Part shown: positions 54,090 to 64,000 of the stretch, one piece after another
Numbering within the stretch: position 1 is the stretch's first letter
Layout of the letters: every line of letters begins with the position of its first letter
Source: Ischnura elegans
Taxonomy: Eukaryota; Arthropoda; Insecta; Odonata; Coenagrionidae
Direction of reading: 5' to 3'
Length of the DNA stretch: 64,000 nucleotides
Assembly (NCBI RefSeq): GCF_921293095.1
Contig: NW_025791658.1
Span: forward strand, 4,340,001-4,404,000
Made by a program: the position numbers and the translations under genes
The notes under the pieces: generated by a model
Seen by the model: only the letters and a program-made list of their open reading frames with translations
Database searches by the model: none
What the model was told of the DNA's origin: nothing

Positions 54090-57000
54090 TTGTTGGTACG
54101 CGTTTGAAGCATAGTGCATATTCAAATTTTTATGCAGAATTATCCTTATCAAATTTGATGTGATACTTTGAATAGTGTTAAGTGACATCACTAGGTGTTA
54201 TAGCCGATTGTGAGTGTTATTACGTGCGTGTGGATACTTCAATTGGCTTAAGGACAATGTGTCTGTGATTGTGATCTGTGATAGATTTGCAGAAACATCT
54301 GCTTGTGCAGAATTCTTGTTTTATGTGCTTTAAAAATATCTGATATCCTGCTGTGTATTGAAGTGGTCTAAACAGCAGTATTTGTTGCTTCTGATTCACA
54401 TTTTAAACATAGTATTCCACTTTTTATATAGAATTTTCCTGAACAAATTTGATGTGATAGTTTTTAATAGTTTCAAGTGACGTCACCAGATGTTATAGCT
54501 GATAATGAGTGTAATTACGTGCATGTGCATAGTTCAGTTGGCTTAAGAACGTAGTGCCTGTGATTTTGACCTTCGATAGGTTTTGGAAACGTCTCTTTGT
54601 GCAGAATTCTTCTTGTATATGCCTTAAAAATATCTGATATCCTGCTGTGTCTTGAAGTGGTCTAAACAGCAGTATTTGTTGCTTCTGATTCACATTTTAA
54701 ACATAGTAATCCACTTTTTATACAGAATTTTCCTGAACAAATTTGATGTGATAGTTTTTAATAGTTTCAAGTGACGTCACCAGATGTTATAGCTGACAGT
54801 GAGTGTAATTATGTCCATGTGCATAGTTCTGTTGGCTTAAGAACATTGTGCGTGTGACTGTGATCTGTGATAGGTTTTGGGAAACGTCTGTTTGTGCAGA
54901 ATTCTTGTTTTATGTGCCTTAAAAATATCTGATATCCTGCTGTGTCTTGAAGTGGTCCAATAACAGCAGTATTTGTTGCTTCCGCTTCACATTTTAAACA
55001 TAGTAACCCACTTTTTGTATAGAATTTTCCTGAACAAAGTTGATGTGATAGCTTTTCATAGTTTCAAGTGTCGTCACCAGATGTTCCAGCTGACAGTGAG
55101 TGTAATTATGTCCGTGTGCATAATTCAGTTGGCTTAAGAACATTGTGCCTGTGATTGTGATCTGTGATAGGTTTTGGGAAACGACTGTTTGTGCAGAATT
55201 CTTCTTGTTTTATGTGCCTTAAAAATATGATATCCTGCTGTGTATTGAAGTGGTCTAAACAGTAGTATTTGTTGCTTCTGATTCACATTTTAAACATAGT
55301 AATCCACTTTTTATACAGAATTTTCCTGAACAAAGTTGATGTGATAGTTTTTAATAGTTTCAAGTGACGTCACCAGATGTTATAGTGAGTGTAATTATGT
55401 CCATTTTCATAGTTCAATTGGCTTAAGAATATTGTGCCTGTGATTTTGACCTGTGATAGGTTTTGGGAAACGTCTCTTTGTGCAGAATTCTTCTTTTCTG
55501 TGCCTTAAAAATATCTGATATCCTGCTGTGTCTTGAAGTGGTCCAATAACAGCAGTATTTGTTGCTTCCGCTTCACATTTTGAACATAGTAATCCACTTT
55601 TTATATAGAATTTTCCTGAACAAAGTTGATGTGATAGTTTTTAATAGTTTCAAGTGACGTCACCAGATGTTATAGCTGACAGTGAGTGTAATTATGTCCG
55701 TGTGCATAATTCAGTTGGCTTAAGAACATTGTGCCTGTGATTGTGATCTGTGATAGGTTTTGGGAAACGACTGTTTGTGCAGAATTCTTCTTGTTTTATG
55801 TGCCTTAAAAATATGATATCCTGCTGTGTATTGAAGTGGTCTAAACAGTAGTATTTGTTGCTTCTGATTCACATTTTAAACATAGTAATCCACTTTTTAT
55901 ACAGAATTTTCCTGAACAAAGTTGATGTGATAGTTTTTAATAGTTTCAAGTGACGTCACCAGATGTTATAGTGAGTGTAATTATGTCCATTTTCATAGTT
56001 CAATTGGCTTAAGAATATTGTGCCTGTGATTTTGACCTGTGATAGGTTTTGGGAAACGTCTCTTTGTGCAGAATTCTTCTTTTCTGTGCCTTAAAAATAT
56101 CTGATATCCTGCTGTGTCTTGAAGTGGTCTAAACAGCAGTATTTGTTGCTCCTGATTCACATTTTAAACATAGTATTCCACTTTTTATATAGAATTTTCC
56201 TGAACAAATTGGATGTGATAGTTTTTAATAGTTTCAAGTGACGTCACCAGATGTTATAGCTGACAGTGAGTGTAATTATGTCCGTGTGTATAGTTCAGTT
56301 GGCTTAAGAACATTGTGACTGTGATAGTGATCTGTGATAGGTTTTGGGAAACGTCTCTTTGTGCAGAATTCTTCTTTTCTGTGCCTTAAAAATATCTGAC
56401 ATCCTGCTGTGTCTTGAAGTGGTCTAAACAGCAGTATTTGTTGCTCCTGATTCACATTTTGAACATAGTAATCCACTTTTTATATAGAATTTTCCTGAAC
56501 AAAGTTGATGTGATAGTTTTTAATAGTTTCAAGTGACGTCACCAGATGTTATAGCTGACAGTGAGTGTAATTATGTCCGTGTGCATAATTCAGTTGGCTT
56601 AAGAACATTGTGCCTGTGATTGTGATCTGTGATAGGTTTTGGGAAACGACTGTTTGTGCAGAATTCTTCTTGTTTTATGTGCCTTAAAAATATGATATCC
56701 TGCTGTGTATTGAAGTGGTCTAAACAGTAGTATTTGTTGCTTCTGATTCACATTTTAAACATAGTAATCCACTTTTTATACAGAATTTTCCTGAACAAAG
56801 TTGATGTGATAGTTTTTAATAGTTTCAAGTGACGTCACCAGATGTTATAGTGAGTGTAATTATGTCCATTTTCATAGTTCAATTGGCTTAAGAATATTGT
56901 GCCTGTGATTTTGACCTGTGATAGGTTTTGGGAAACGTCTCTTTGTGCAGAATTCTTCTTTTCTGTGCCTTAAAAATATCTGATATCCTGCTGTGTCTTG

Positions 57001-58247
57001 AAGTGGTCTAAACAGCAGTATTTGTTGCTCCTGATTCACATTTTAAACATAGTATTCCACTTTTTATATAGAATTTTCCTGAACAAATTGGATGTGATAG
57101 TTTTTAATAGTTTCAAGTGACGTCACCAGATGTTATAGCTGACAGTGAGTGTAATTATGTCCGTGTGTATAGTTCAGTTGGCTTAAGAACATTGTGACTG
57201 TGATAGTGATCTGTGATAGGTTTTGGGAAACGTCTCTTTGTGCAGAATTCTTCTTTTCTGTGCCTTAAAAATATCTGACATCCTGCTGTGTCTTGAAGTG
57301 GTCTAAACAGCAGTATTTGTTGCTCCTGATTCACATTTTAAACATAGTAATCCACTTTTTATATAGAATTTTCCTGAACAAAGTTGATGTGATAGTTTTT
57401 AATAGTTTCAAGTGACGTCACCAGATGTTATAGCTGACAGTGAGTGTAATTATGTCCGTGTGTATAGTTCAGTTGGCTTAAGAACATTGTGACTGTGATA
57501 GTGATCTGTGATAGGTTTTGGGAAACGTCTCTTTGTGCAGAATTCTTCTTGTATATGCCTTAAAAATATCTGACATCCTGCTGTGTCTTGAAGTGGTCAA
57601 AACAGCAGTATTTGTTGCTCCTGATTCACATTTTAAACATAGTAATCCACTTTTTATATAGAATTTTCCTGAACAAATTTGATGTGATAGTTTTTAATAG
57701 TTTCAAGTGACGTCACCGGATGTTATAGCTGACAGTGAGTGTAATTATGTCCGTGTGTATAGTTCAATTGGCTTAAGAACATTGTGTCTGTGATTTTGAC
57801 CTGTGATAGGTTTTGGGAAACGTCTGTTTGTGCAGAATTCTTGTTTTATGTGCCTTAAAAATATCTGATATCATGCTGTGTATTGAAGTGGTCTAAACAG
57901 CAGTATTTGTTGCTTCTGCTTCACATTTTAAACATAGTATTCCACTTTTTATATAGAATTTTCCTGAACAAAGTTGATGTGATAGTTTTTAATAGTTTCA
58001 AGTGACGTCACCAGATGTTTTAGCTGACAGTGAGTGTAATTACGTCCGTGTGCATAGTTCAGTTGGCTTAAGGACAATGTGCCTGTGATTGTGACCTGTG
58101 ATAGGTTTTGGGAAACGTCTCTTTGTGCAGAATTCTTCTTGGATGAGCCTTAAAAATATCTGACATCCTGCTGTGTCTTGAAGTGGTCTAAACAGCAGTG
58201 ATAATTGCTACTGGAGTGTGTTTTATTGTATCAGCTATTTGGTACTA
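54090..58247. repeat. Satellite array, ~295-bp monomer
   Basis: At least 14 tandem monomers before the Tigger insertion, each with GTGACGTCACCAGATGTTAT, TTGGCTTAAGAACATTGTG, GTGATAGGTTTTGGGAAACG, CCTTAAAAATATCTGAYATC and TGGTCTAAACAGCAGTATTT. The CRE-like core falls at about 54478, 54771, 55067, 55364, 55654, 55950, 56238, 56533, 56829, 57118, 57414, 57711 and 58007. The first monomers (from 54090) are the most diverged. Frames such as 54493-54693 and 56276-56476 are satellite sequence, not genes. Confidence 0.9.
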
Positions 58248-58862
58248 CAGTAGATTCCGTTTAATGGGTCCACCGGTTACTAGGGGCAGCTGCTTAATTG
58301 GGGCAGATCTTGAAGAACGGAACCCAATAGAGGAATATCCCAGAGTATTCTCCGCTTAATTCGGACAGCTAGCCACTTTATTGGGCCATGAGTCAGCGAC
58401 ATTGACTCTATACTCGCAACGAAATTAAAATTTTTTGTCTCCAGAATACTATTTTTTATATTTTCCTCCTTCGATTTACTCTCATTTTTCACAAATTGTC
58501 CTATTCTTGCCCTGTTTTGAAAGCTCTTGTTGTTATGCTATCCGCAAGAGGATTGGTCTTTTCTTTAATAGGACTTAATAAAAGACATTCATTCAGCGTC
58601 GCCCGAGGATGTAAACATTTTTTTAAACTAAATTGTTATAATTCTTCAAAATGATAATAAATTAACTAAACTCGCTGATTAATTAATCAAATTAATAGTT
58701 TAATTAAACTTATGTTGCATTATAAACATTCTTTAGTCTTCTTTTTACAATTTTAAAAGTTTTTTATGCCCATGTACAGGATAGTTCGCCTAATTGGGGC
58801 AGCCGCTTAATTGGGGCAAAGTGCAAAAGTCCCGATATGTCCCAATTAACCGGAATCTACTG
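58248..58862. mobile_element. Tigger-like element inside the satellite
   Basis: Ends CAGTAGATTCCGTTTAATGG and, reverse-complemented, CAGTAGATTCCGGTTAATTG, with TA on both sides. The most intact copy of the family also present at 27704 and 33553. Confidence 0.9.
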
Positions 58863-59600
58863 TATATCAGGCAAGGAAGTTATTCACATTTCAATCATAG
58901 TATTCCACTTTTTATACAGAATTATCCTAAACAAGCTTGATCTGATTGGTTTTACCAGTGTTAAGTGATGTCACCAGATTTTATGGCTGATGGTGAATGT
59001 TAATTATTTGTATCTTCATAATTTTCTTAGCTTAAGGGCAATGTACCAGTGATTTTGACCTGTGATAGGTTCTTAAATACTTATGTTTGTGCAAAATTTT
59101 TCTCGTAAGTGCCTTAAAAACATCTGACATCCTGCTGTTTTGCTTTGAAGTCTTGAAGATTAGAAGATTTTGTCTTGAAGGGGTTTAAACAGCAGTGTTC
59201 ATTGCTAGTGGAATGTGTTGCATTGTATTTTCTACGTTGTGCTATCTCAGGTTTCATGAAAAGGAAATGATTCTCACTTAAAACATAGTATTCCACTTTT
59301 TATACAGACTTTTCGCAAACAAATGTCATCTGATTGGTTTTACCAGTGTTTTTAAGTGACGTCATCAAATGTTATAGCCGATAGTGAGTGTTAATATTTT
59401 GTGCGTTCAAAGTTTTCGTAGCTTGAGGACGATGTACCAGTGATTTTGACCTGTGATAGGTTCTAAAAACTTCTGTTTGTGCAAAATTTTTCTCGAAAGT
59501 GCCTTAAAAATATCTGACATCTGGCTGTTTTGCGGTGTCTTGAAGAGATCATTGCTGCTGGAGTGTGTGTCATTTATACGGTACATGGTTATTTCTCAGG
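58863..59600. repeat. Diverged satellite monomers beyond the insertion
   Basis: Two to three older monomers (about 58880 and 59290) keep CCACTTTTTATACAGA, the GTGATAGGTTCT block and CCTTAAAAAYATCTGACATC, with many changes and length differences. Confidence 0.75.
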
Positions 59601-60012
59601 TTTAATGGAATAATTGTTGAGTTTGGTGCCATATTTGACTTTTCCAGTGTGCTGTTCAAATTGGCAACCTAGCACAAGTGATTTCAGATACCCCATGCCT
59701 GACATTTCCTGTGGAATGGATATCTTTATTTATATATCGATGGCTAAGATTTAAGTACACTTATCTCAATATTTGGCCGGTTTGACACAGGTATCTTAAA
59801 CAAAGTTTAATAACATTAAAAAATAGAATTCAAGCAAAAAACAGCTCTTTCTTGGCAATTGTGCGCTTATTTTTCAGTTTTATGACTTTTTTGTGTTTAA
59901 TTTTGGCGGACAATTAGAAAAATTAAATCGTTTTTTTTTTGCTCTCCTGAAAAGTTGCAATTTTTGAGATATGTGCTTTTAGAACTTATCCATGGATATG
60001 TTCGTAATAGAA
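59601..60012. other. AT-rich DNA, nothing recognised
   Basis: No terminal repeats, gene or tandem structure noted. Confidence 0.4.
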
Positions 60013-61755
60013 TGAGTCGATTCCACTTTCATTCAATTCCGATTCTTTCAAATCGATTTTCCGATTCTTCCAAATCGATTTTCCGATTCTCAATTCTGAT
60101 TCCACCGCTGCGTAAGTATAATAATTAATAATTCATACCTACAACTGGGATGTTGATTTTTCAGTACCATTCTTGTCATTATAATATGACGGATTTGAAT
60201 AGAATAAAATGACAAAGGTAATTAAGTGGCCCAAAAGGCTTATTTTTTTTACACGTTCCCTGCCTTGGACTTGTGGACGAATTCGCCCATTTCGCCGACG
60301 TGTTTTTCTTGTTTTAATGCTTGAATCCTTTGCATTTGAGTTTCCGTGTGCATTTGGCTACGCACGCCGCGTCGGTCACGTCATATACGCGTTTAACCGT
60401 AGCCTACGTTGTCTGGCGCAATGGATCTGAAAGGCACAGCGCGAGTGATTTTTCATTTAATCGCTCTATTAGGCGGCATTGACTCTTGACGCTCATAGTA
60501 GCTCTTTGTTTTGAAACGCACTATGCAGCCTTCTCGCTTAAGCCGTGTCCCAATTGGCCATTTGGCTATGCCAATTCCAGGATTTAGCCATGACGCCATC
60601 TTGGAAGGATGTCCCAACTCGTTAGCCAGCATTAGGGAGGGAATTTAGGCAGCTAACGCGGCCGCCAGATTTAGGCATCGAGGAGTGCATCCTTCGCCCC
60701 ACTTTTCCCATGATTCAAAGCGTGCAAAGCGTCTTCAGGAGAAAGGGCATCATGGCTGTCAGCAAGGGATAGTACTTGTTTGCAAGTAGTGTTGATATTT
60801 TGAGACTTGTTCGAATAATTATTAATTTTTATTTTGTTTATAATAATGAAATTGCGTTAATGGAAGTGTAAGAATTACGGAGAAATTAGTTAAAGAGAAG
60901 GTGGCGTTAATTTTAACGCTAATTAATGTTTGTATGCTTCTTATAAGTATATATATATATATATTCCTATATGTATGTATATGTTATTTTATAACTTTTT
61001 ATGCCGATCACATGTTATCTTTTGCTACCGTTTACTTTTCTAACGTGTTAAATAATGCTTATTGATGTTTATATATGCTTCTCATATATACTTAATTATG
61101 TAACACTATGTCTAAATTCTTAATTATGACTTTTTGTTCATTAGGTTAACACCCGTAAGAATAAACAATTATTATTATATCTTATTGGACAATCGAGTTG
61201 GGACACGGCTTTAGTTTGACTTCGGCCGTCCCCACGGGAAGTTGCTAAAGTTTTTGGATCAGAGAAGCTCATTAATTGCGCCCAAACTCATCACAATTTT
61301 AAAGGTATGTATTTTTGTTAGGCAGAATATTTTTAAAAGACATTTTCACTCGATGCTCCTACGATGTTTACTACTTGATGCTTGAATACATTTAGTGAAA
61401 CTTAGTCACCTAAAGAGCGCGTTGTATCACAGCTAGCCGGATCGGTTCGGAGCCGTATGAAGGGGTGAAAACGGATGTGTTTATAATGAGTTTGGTCGGT
61501 CGAGAGTTAACTGGAGAGCTGATTATATTTTAAAACTAGGCCATTGAAATGCAAGGACATTCAGTGATACATCTGGGATTTAAAGCCGTGCTTTAAAGAT
61601 TAAAATTATTCAGAGTTGATATTAAGGAAATGAGAATTGGTGTGAGTTTGAGATAGTTTCTTATCTGGGCTTAAGCGTATCGATGAAATCAGAATCGAGT
61701 CTAGGGCTGAGAATCGAATGAATGAAGAATCGATGCTTGGGATCGACTCATTCCT
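60013..61755. repeat. Possible element with GAATGAGTCGAT ends
   Basis: 60011-60080 (GAATGAGTCGATTCCACTTT with AATCGATTTTCCGATTCTTC repeated) and 61680-61755 (…GAATCGATGCTTGGGATCGA CTCATTC) are inverted and both made of GATTC/GAATC-rich sequence. They enclose the Harbinger-like MITE and a GC-richer patch (60250-60450) whose 73-codon frame I do not accept as a gene. Confidence 0.35.
60541..61210. mobile_element. Harbinger-like MITE, TTA target duplication
   Basis: Ends AGCCGTGTCCCAATTGGCC and, reverse-complemented, AGCCGTGTCCCAACTCGATT; TTA flanks both sides (60538-60540, 61211-61213). 670 bp, non-coding, with a TATATATATATA run at about 60950. A 3-bp TTA duplication fits PIF/Harbinger. Confidence 0.75.
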
Positions 61756-62148
61756 TGTTTCTAATAACATGATTGTTTTAAGCAAATTTCGTGTCTTGTA
61801 AAATGTTTATTGTTAGTGGTATACTTTACACTTTGTGTGCAATTGGGTGGCTTTTTTAAAGAGCTATTTTGATGTTGGTAAATGCTGCTGGAATCACATG
61901 ATTAAGTTTTTATCTCATTCCAATGGCAGCTCAAATTTATTACCTGTTAAGTACAATACACTGTACCTGAGATTTGATGCAATTTTTTAAATCAATGTTA
62001 TGATTATTATAATGGTAATAATTACTTTTTTTGATCTCAGGAATTTACAATGTAAAATATATACAATGAATAAATGTTCATGCAAAATCAAATACGTCTT
62101 TGAAAAAGATTCCTCAAGAAACTGAGTCGTGCTAAAATACGAGGGCTT
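61214..62148. other. Intergenic, nothing firm recognised
   Basis: Contains the right arm of the possible 60013-61755 element; otherwise AT-rich without genes. Confidence 0.4.
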
Positions 62149-62167
62149 AACCCTTTCACTGCTGGTC
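62149..62167 (+). repeat. End of a TTAA-type element
   Basis: CTTAACCCTTTCACTGCTGG matches the left terminus of 10387-11096. It is directly followed by LINE sequence, so the rest of the element is missing or lies beyond the window. Confidence 0.6.
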
Positions 62168-64000
62168 TATGTTTGTCAACGTCTTCTTCAAATCCTTCTC
62201 TGTCTCGGCTATGACTGCTATGTCGTCAGCAAATCGCAGCATACTAATTTTTTCTCCGTGGATATTGACACCCGAAGCTTTCTGCTTGATTTCGTTGATG
62301 GCTTTCTCTATGTAAGTACATTAAAAATTAAGGGGGAAAGCGCACAACCTTGCCTCACCCCTTTTCTTATTCTCGCTTCTGCACCGTTTGGTCCACATTT
62401 GATCACAGCTACTTGGTTTTTATACAAACTATGAATAATTCTACGATCATTGTAGAGTACGCCGATTTCTTTCAAAATTCTAAGCATTGAATTCCATTCC
62501 ACGTTATCAAAGGCCTTCTCTAAATCGACAAATGCTATGAAGGTTGGTTTGTTTTTCTCCATTCTCTTCTCTATGATCATCCTAAGAGCCAAAATTGCTT
62601 CCTTTGTGCCCCTGCTTTTCCTAAATCCGAATTGGTCCTCATCCAGGAATTCTTCTGCTCTTCGTTCAATTCTCCTGTAAATGATTCTTGTCAGAATCTT
62701 CGACGCATGTGTCGTCAGGCTTATGGTCCTAAATTCTTCGCACTTCTCAGCTCTCTTCTTTTTGGGTATGGGAATGATGATGTTCTTCTCGAAGTCACTA
62801 GGTAAATCTCCTGTGGAGTGCATATCGCAGATAGTTTTATACAGTTGAGTTAAGACCTTTTCTCCTGCATTTTTTATCAACTCTGCTGGAATGTCATCTA
62901 TTCCTGGGGCCTTATTCTTTCGCAGGTCTCTTACAGCAGCGTCAAATTCCGATCTTAAGATGCTTGCTCCAAGGTTATCCTTTTCAACTTCACTTTCCTC
63001 TTCGAGAACTTTTGAGCTAAGTTTGCTCCCGTTGTATAATTTCTCCAGGTATTCCTTCCATCTCTCGGCTTTGTCTTCGTTTTCAATTAGAATGTTTCCA
63101 TTCCTGTCCCTTATGCTATTACATTTTGTGTTTCGTTCCTTGAAATGGTTCCTAAATATTCTATAGGCCGCTTCCACTTTCCCTTTAACGAGGTTATTTT
63201 GTACGTCCTCACATATGTTCCTCATCCACGCTTCTCTGGCTTCCCTCGCTTGGCGGCAAATTTCGTTCCTTATTCTCTTGTAGCAAGCCTGTCCTTCCTC
63301 AGTATTCGTATTCTTATACTTTCTCCTTTCTTCAATGAGGTCTAGGATTTCATCCGTGATCCATGGCTTTTTCTTAACACATTTTCTTATCCCTAGAACT
63401 TCTCTAGCGGCCTCCTGAAATCCACTTCTTAAGGTAGTCCAGTTATTCTCAACTGAGTTTTCAGACTGATCTAGTCCTATCTTGCGCTCCACTACTTCTT
63501 GAAAGGCCTGTTGATTTTTTGGCTCCTTAAGGTTCTCTAATTGCCACGTGTTCTTTGCTGATTTCTTCAATTTCTTGAATTTCAGATGGCATTTCATCAT
63601 CACTAGATTATGATCACTGTCTATATCTGCCCCCGGGTAGCTTTTACAGTCCTTTATCTGGTTTCTAAACCTCTGCTTCACTAAAATATAGTCTAGTTGA
63701 AATCTTCTTTTGTCTCCTGGCATTTTCCATGTGTATCTTCTTCGCATGTGATTCTTAAATAGAGTGTTGGCAACCACTAATTTGTGTTCTGTGCAGAACT
63801 CTAACAGCCTTTCTCCTCTTTCATTTCTATTTCCTAATCCATATTTTCCGGTTATTCTTCCATCCTGACCTTCGCCGACGACAGCGTTCCAATCACCTAA
63901 AACAATAAGGTTTTCTTTACCCTTTACCTGTTTGATTACTTCCTTTATATCGTCGTAGACGTCTTCAACTTCTTCATCCTCGTAATCTGTCGTGGGCATG
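62168..64000 (-). mobile_element. RTE-type LINE, endonuclease-RT part, runs off window
   Basis: The element reads leftward from the window edge and ends abruptly at 62168 after LRFADDIAVIAETEKDLKKT, so this copy lacks the thumb and C-terminal segments seen at 5806, 20418, 42935 and 53253. Those fragments match its expected 3' end. Confidence 0.8.
62308..63999 (-). CDS. LINE endonuclease/reverse transcriptase (partial, frameshifted)
   Basis: 563 codons open to the window edge. An AP-type endonuclease comes first: LIVLGDWNAVVGEGQDG (residues ~33-50), LDYILVKQRF and GADIDSDHNLVMMKC (the SDH catalytic motif, ~130). After a linker with RRKYKNTNTEEGQACYKRIR, the RT domain follows: NKAPGIDDIPAELIKNAGEK (~360), the QFGFRKSRGTKEAILALRM block, catalytic FVDLEKAFDNVEW (~495) and VRQGCALSPLIFNV (~550). 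There the frame stops at a 2-base insertion. The next frame continues YIEKAINEIKQKASG and reaches the FADD motif at 62222-62233. The order and motifs match RTE/BovB-clade elements, annotated in arthropods as craniofacial development protein 2-like. The endonuclease start lies beyond the window. This copy is inactive as it stands. Confidence 0.85.
   Translation of the reverse strand: MPTTDYEDEEVEDVYDDIKEVIKQVKGKENLIVLGDWNAVVGEGQDGRITGKYGLGNRNERGERLLEFCTEHKLVVANTLFKNHMRRRYTWKMPGDKRRFQLDYILVKQRFRNQIKDCKSYPGADIDSDHNLVMMKCHLKFKKLKKSAKNTWQLENLKEPKNQQAFQEVVERKIGLDQSENSVENNWTTLRSGFQEAAREVLGIRKCVKKKPWITDEILDLIEERRKYKNTNTEEGQACYKRIRNEICRQAREAREAWMRNICEDVQNNLVKGKVEAAYRIFRNHFKERNTKCNSIRDRNGNILIENEDKAERWKEYLEKLYNGSKLSSKVLEEESEVEKDNLGASILRSEFDAAVRDLRKNKAPGIDDIPAELIKNAGEKVLTQLYKTICDMHSTGDLPSDFEKNIIIPIPKKKRAEKCEEFRTISLTTHASKILTRIIYRRIERRAEEFLDEDQFGFRKSRGTKEAILALRMIIEKRMEKNKPTFIAFVDLEKAFDNVEWNSMLRILKEIGVLYNDRRIIHSLYKNQVAVIKCGPNGAEARIRKGVRQGCALSPLIFNVLT

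Noticed and set aside
54493..56476. Repeated ~66-codon frames on the - strand of the satellite
   Set aside because: They recur only because the satellite recurs; other monomers carry stops and indels in the same frame.
54090..59600. Regularly spaced repeats suggestive of a CRISPR array
   Set aside because: Monomers of ~295 bp are continuous with no unique spacers, and the DNA is clearly eukaryotic.
60209..60430. 73-codon frame in a GC-richer patch
   Set aside because: No homology recognised, no splice sites, and it lies between the arms of a possible transposon.
60950..60965. TATATATATATA run as a possible promoter element
   Set aside because: A simple microsatellite inside the Harbinger-like MITE.

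Overview
This is repeat-saturated nuclear DNA of an invertebrate animal, most likely an insect or other arthropod. Three things point there: GT-AG introns of several kb, RTE-type retroposons, and a mitochondrial nad2 insert at about 39,365-39,590 whose reading frame needs TGA read as Trp. A palaeopteran such as a damselfly is only a guess. Bacterial features (operons, ribosome binding sites, CRISPR) are absent, and most short open frames here are chance frames inside transposons.

Three host genes can be supported. (1) On the + strand, a pogo/Tigger-transposase-derived gene has exons at 2166-2273, 3413-3739, 7512-8468 and 17663-17728. All junctions are phase 0 and a polyadenylation signal lies at 18038. 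It keeps the two N-terminal helix-turn-helix segments and the DDE fold, but two of the three catalytic acids appear replaced. (2) On the - strand, a 198-aa coiled-coil protein with a C-terminal membrane anchor is split over 40614-40694, 33336-33533 and 27370-27688, with both split codons joining correctly. (3) On the + strand, 50566-53052 encodes an 828-aa protein with six 37-residue repeats, ankyrin-like repeats and a C-terminal domain I do not recognise. Two weaker exon candidates lie at 41842-41939 and 53824-53864.

The rest is layered transposons. The commonest is a ~667-bp MITE (termini AATAGGGTRGTTTCCT) with about ten copies, several split by younger elements. There are many TA-flanked Tigger-like MITEs (CAGT... 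ends), about a dozen TTAA-flanked piggyBac-like elements, hAT-like elements (one with a perfect 8-bp target duplication), a TTA-flanked Harbinger-like MITE, a solo LTR, mariner remnants and foldback elements. An RTE-type LINE has its endonuclease/RT frame at 62308-63999 on the - strand, and 3' tails of the same LINE are scattered through the window. About 5.5 kb (54,100-59,600) is a ~295-bp satellite with higher-order structure.

Layout: 1-18 kb, the transposase-derived gene with its TE-filled introns; 18-27 kb, intergenic nested TEs; 27-41 kb, the membrane-anchored coiled-coil gene with TE-filled introns; 41-50 kb, more nested MITEs, including a near-perfect inverted pair; 50-54 kb, the 37-aa-repeat gene and its duplicated 3' tail; 54-60 kb, satellite; 60-64 kb, MITEs and the LINE. 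The recurring theme is close contact between transposon ends and host 3' splice sites.
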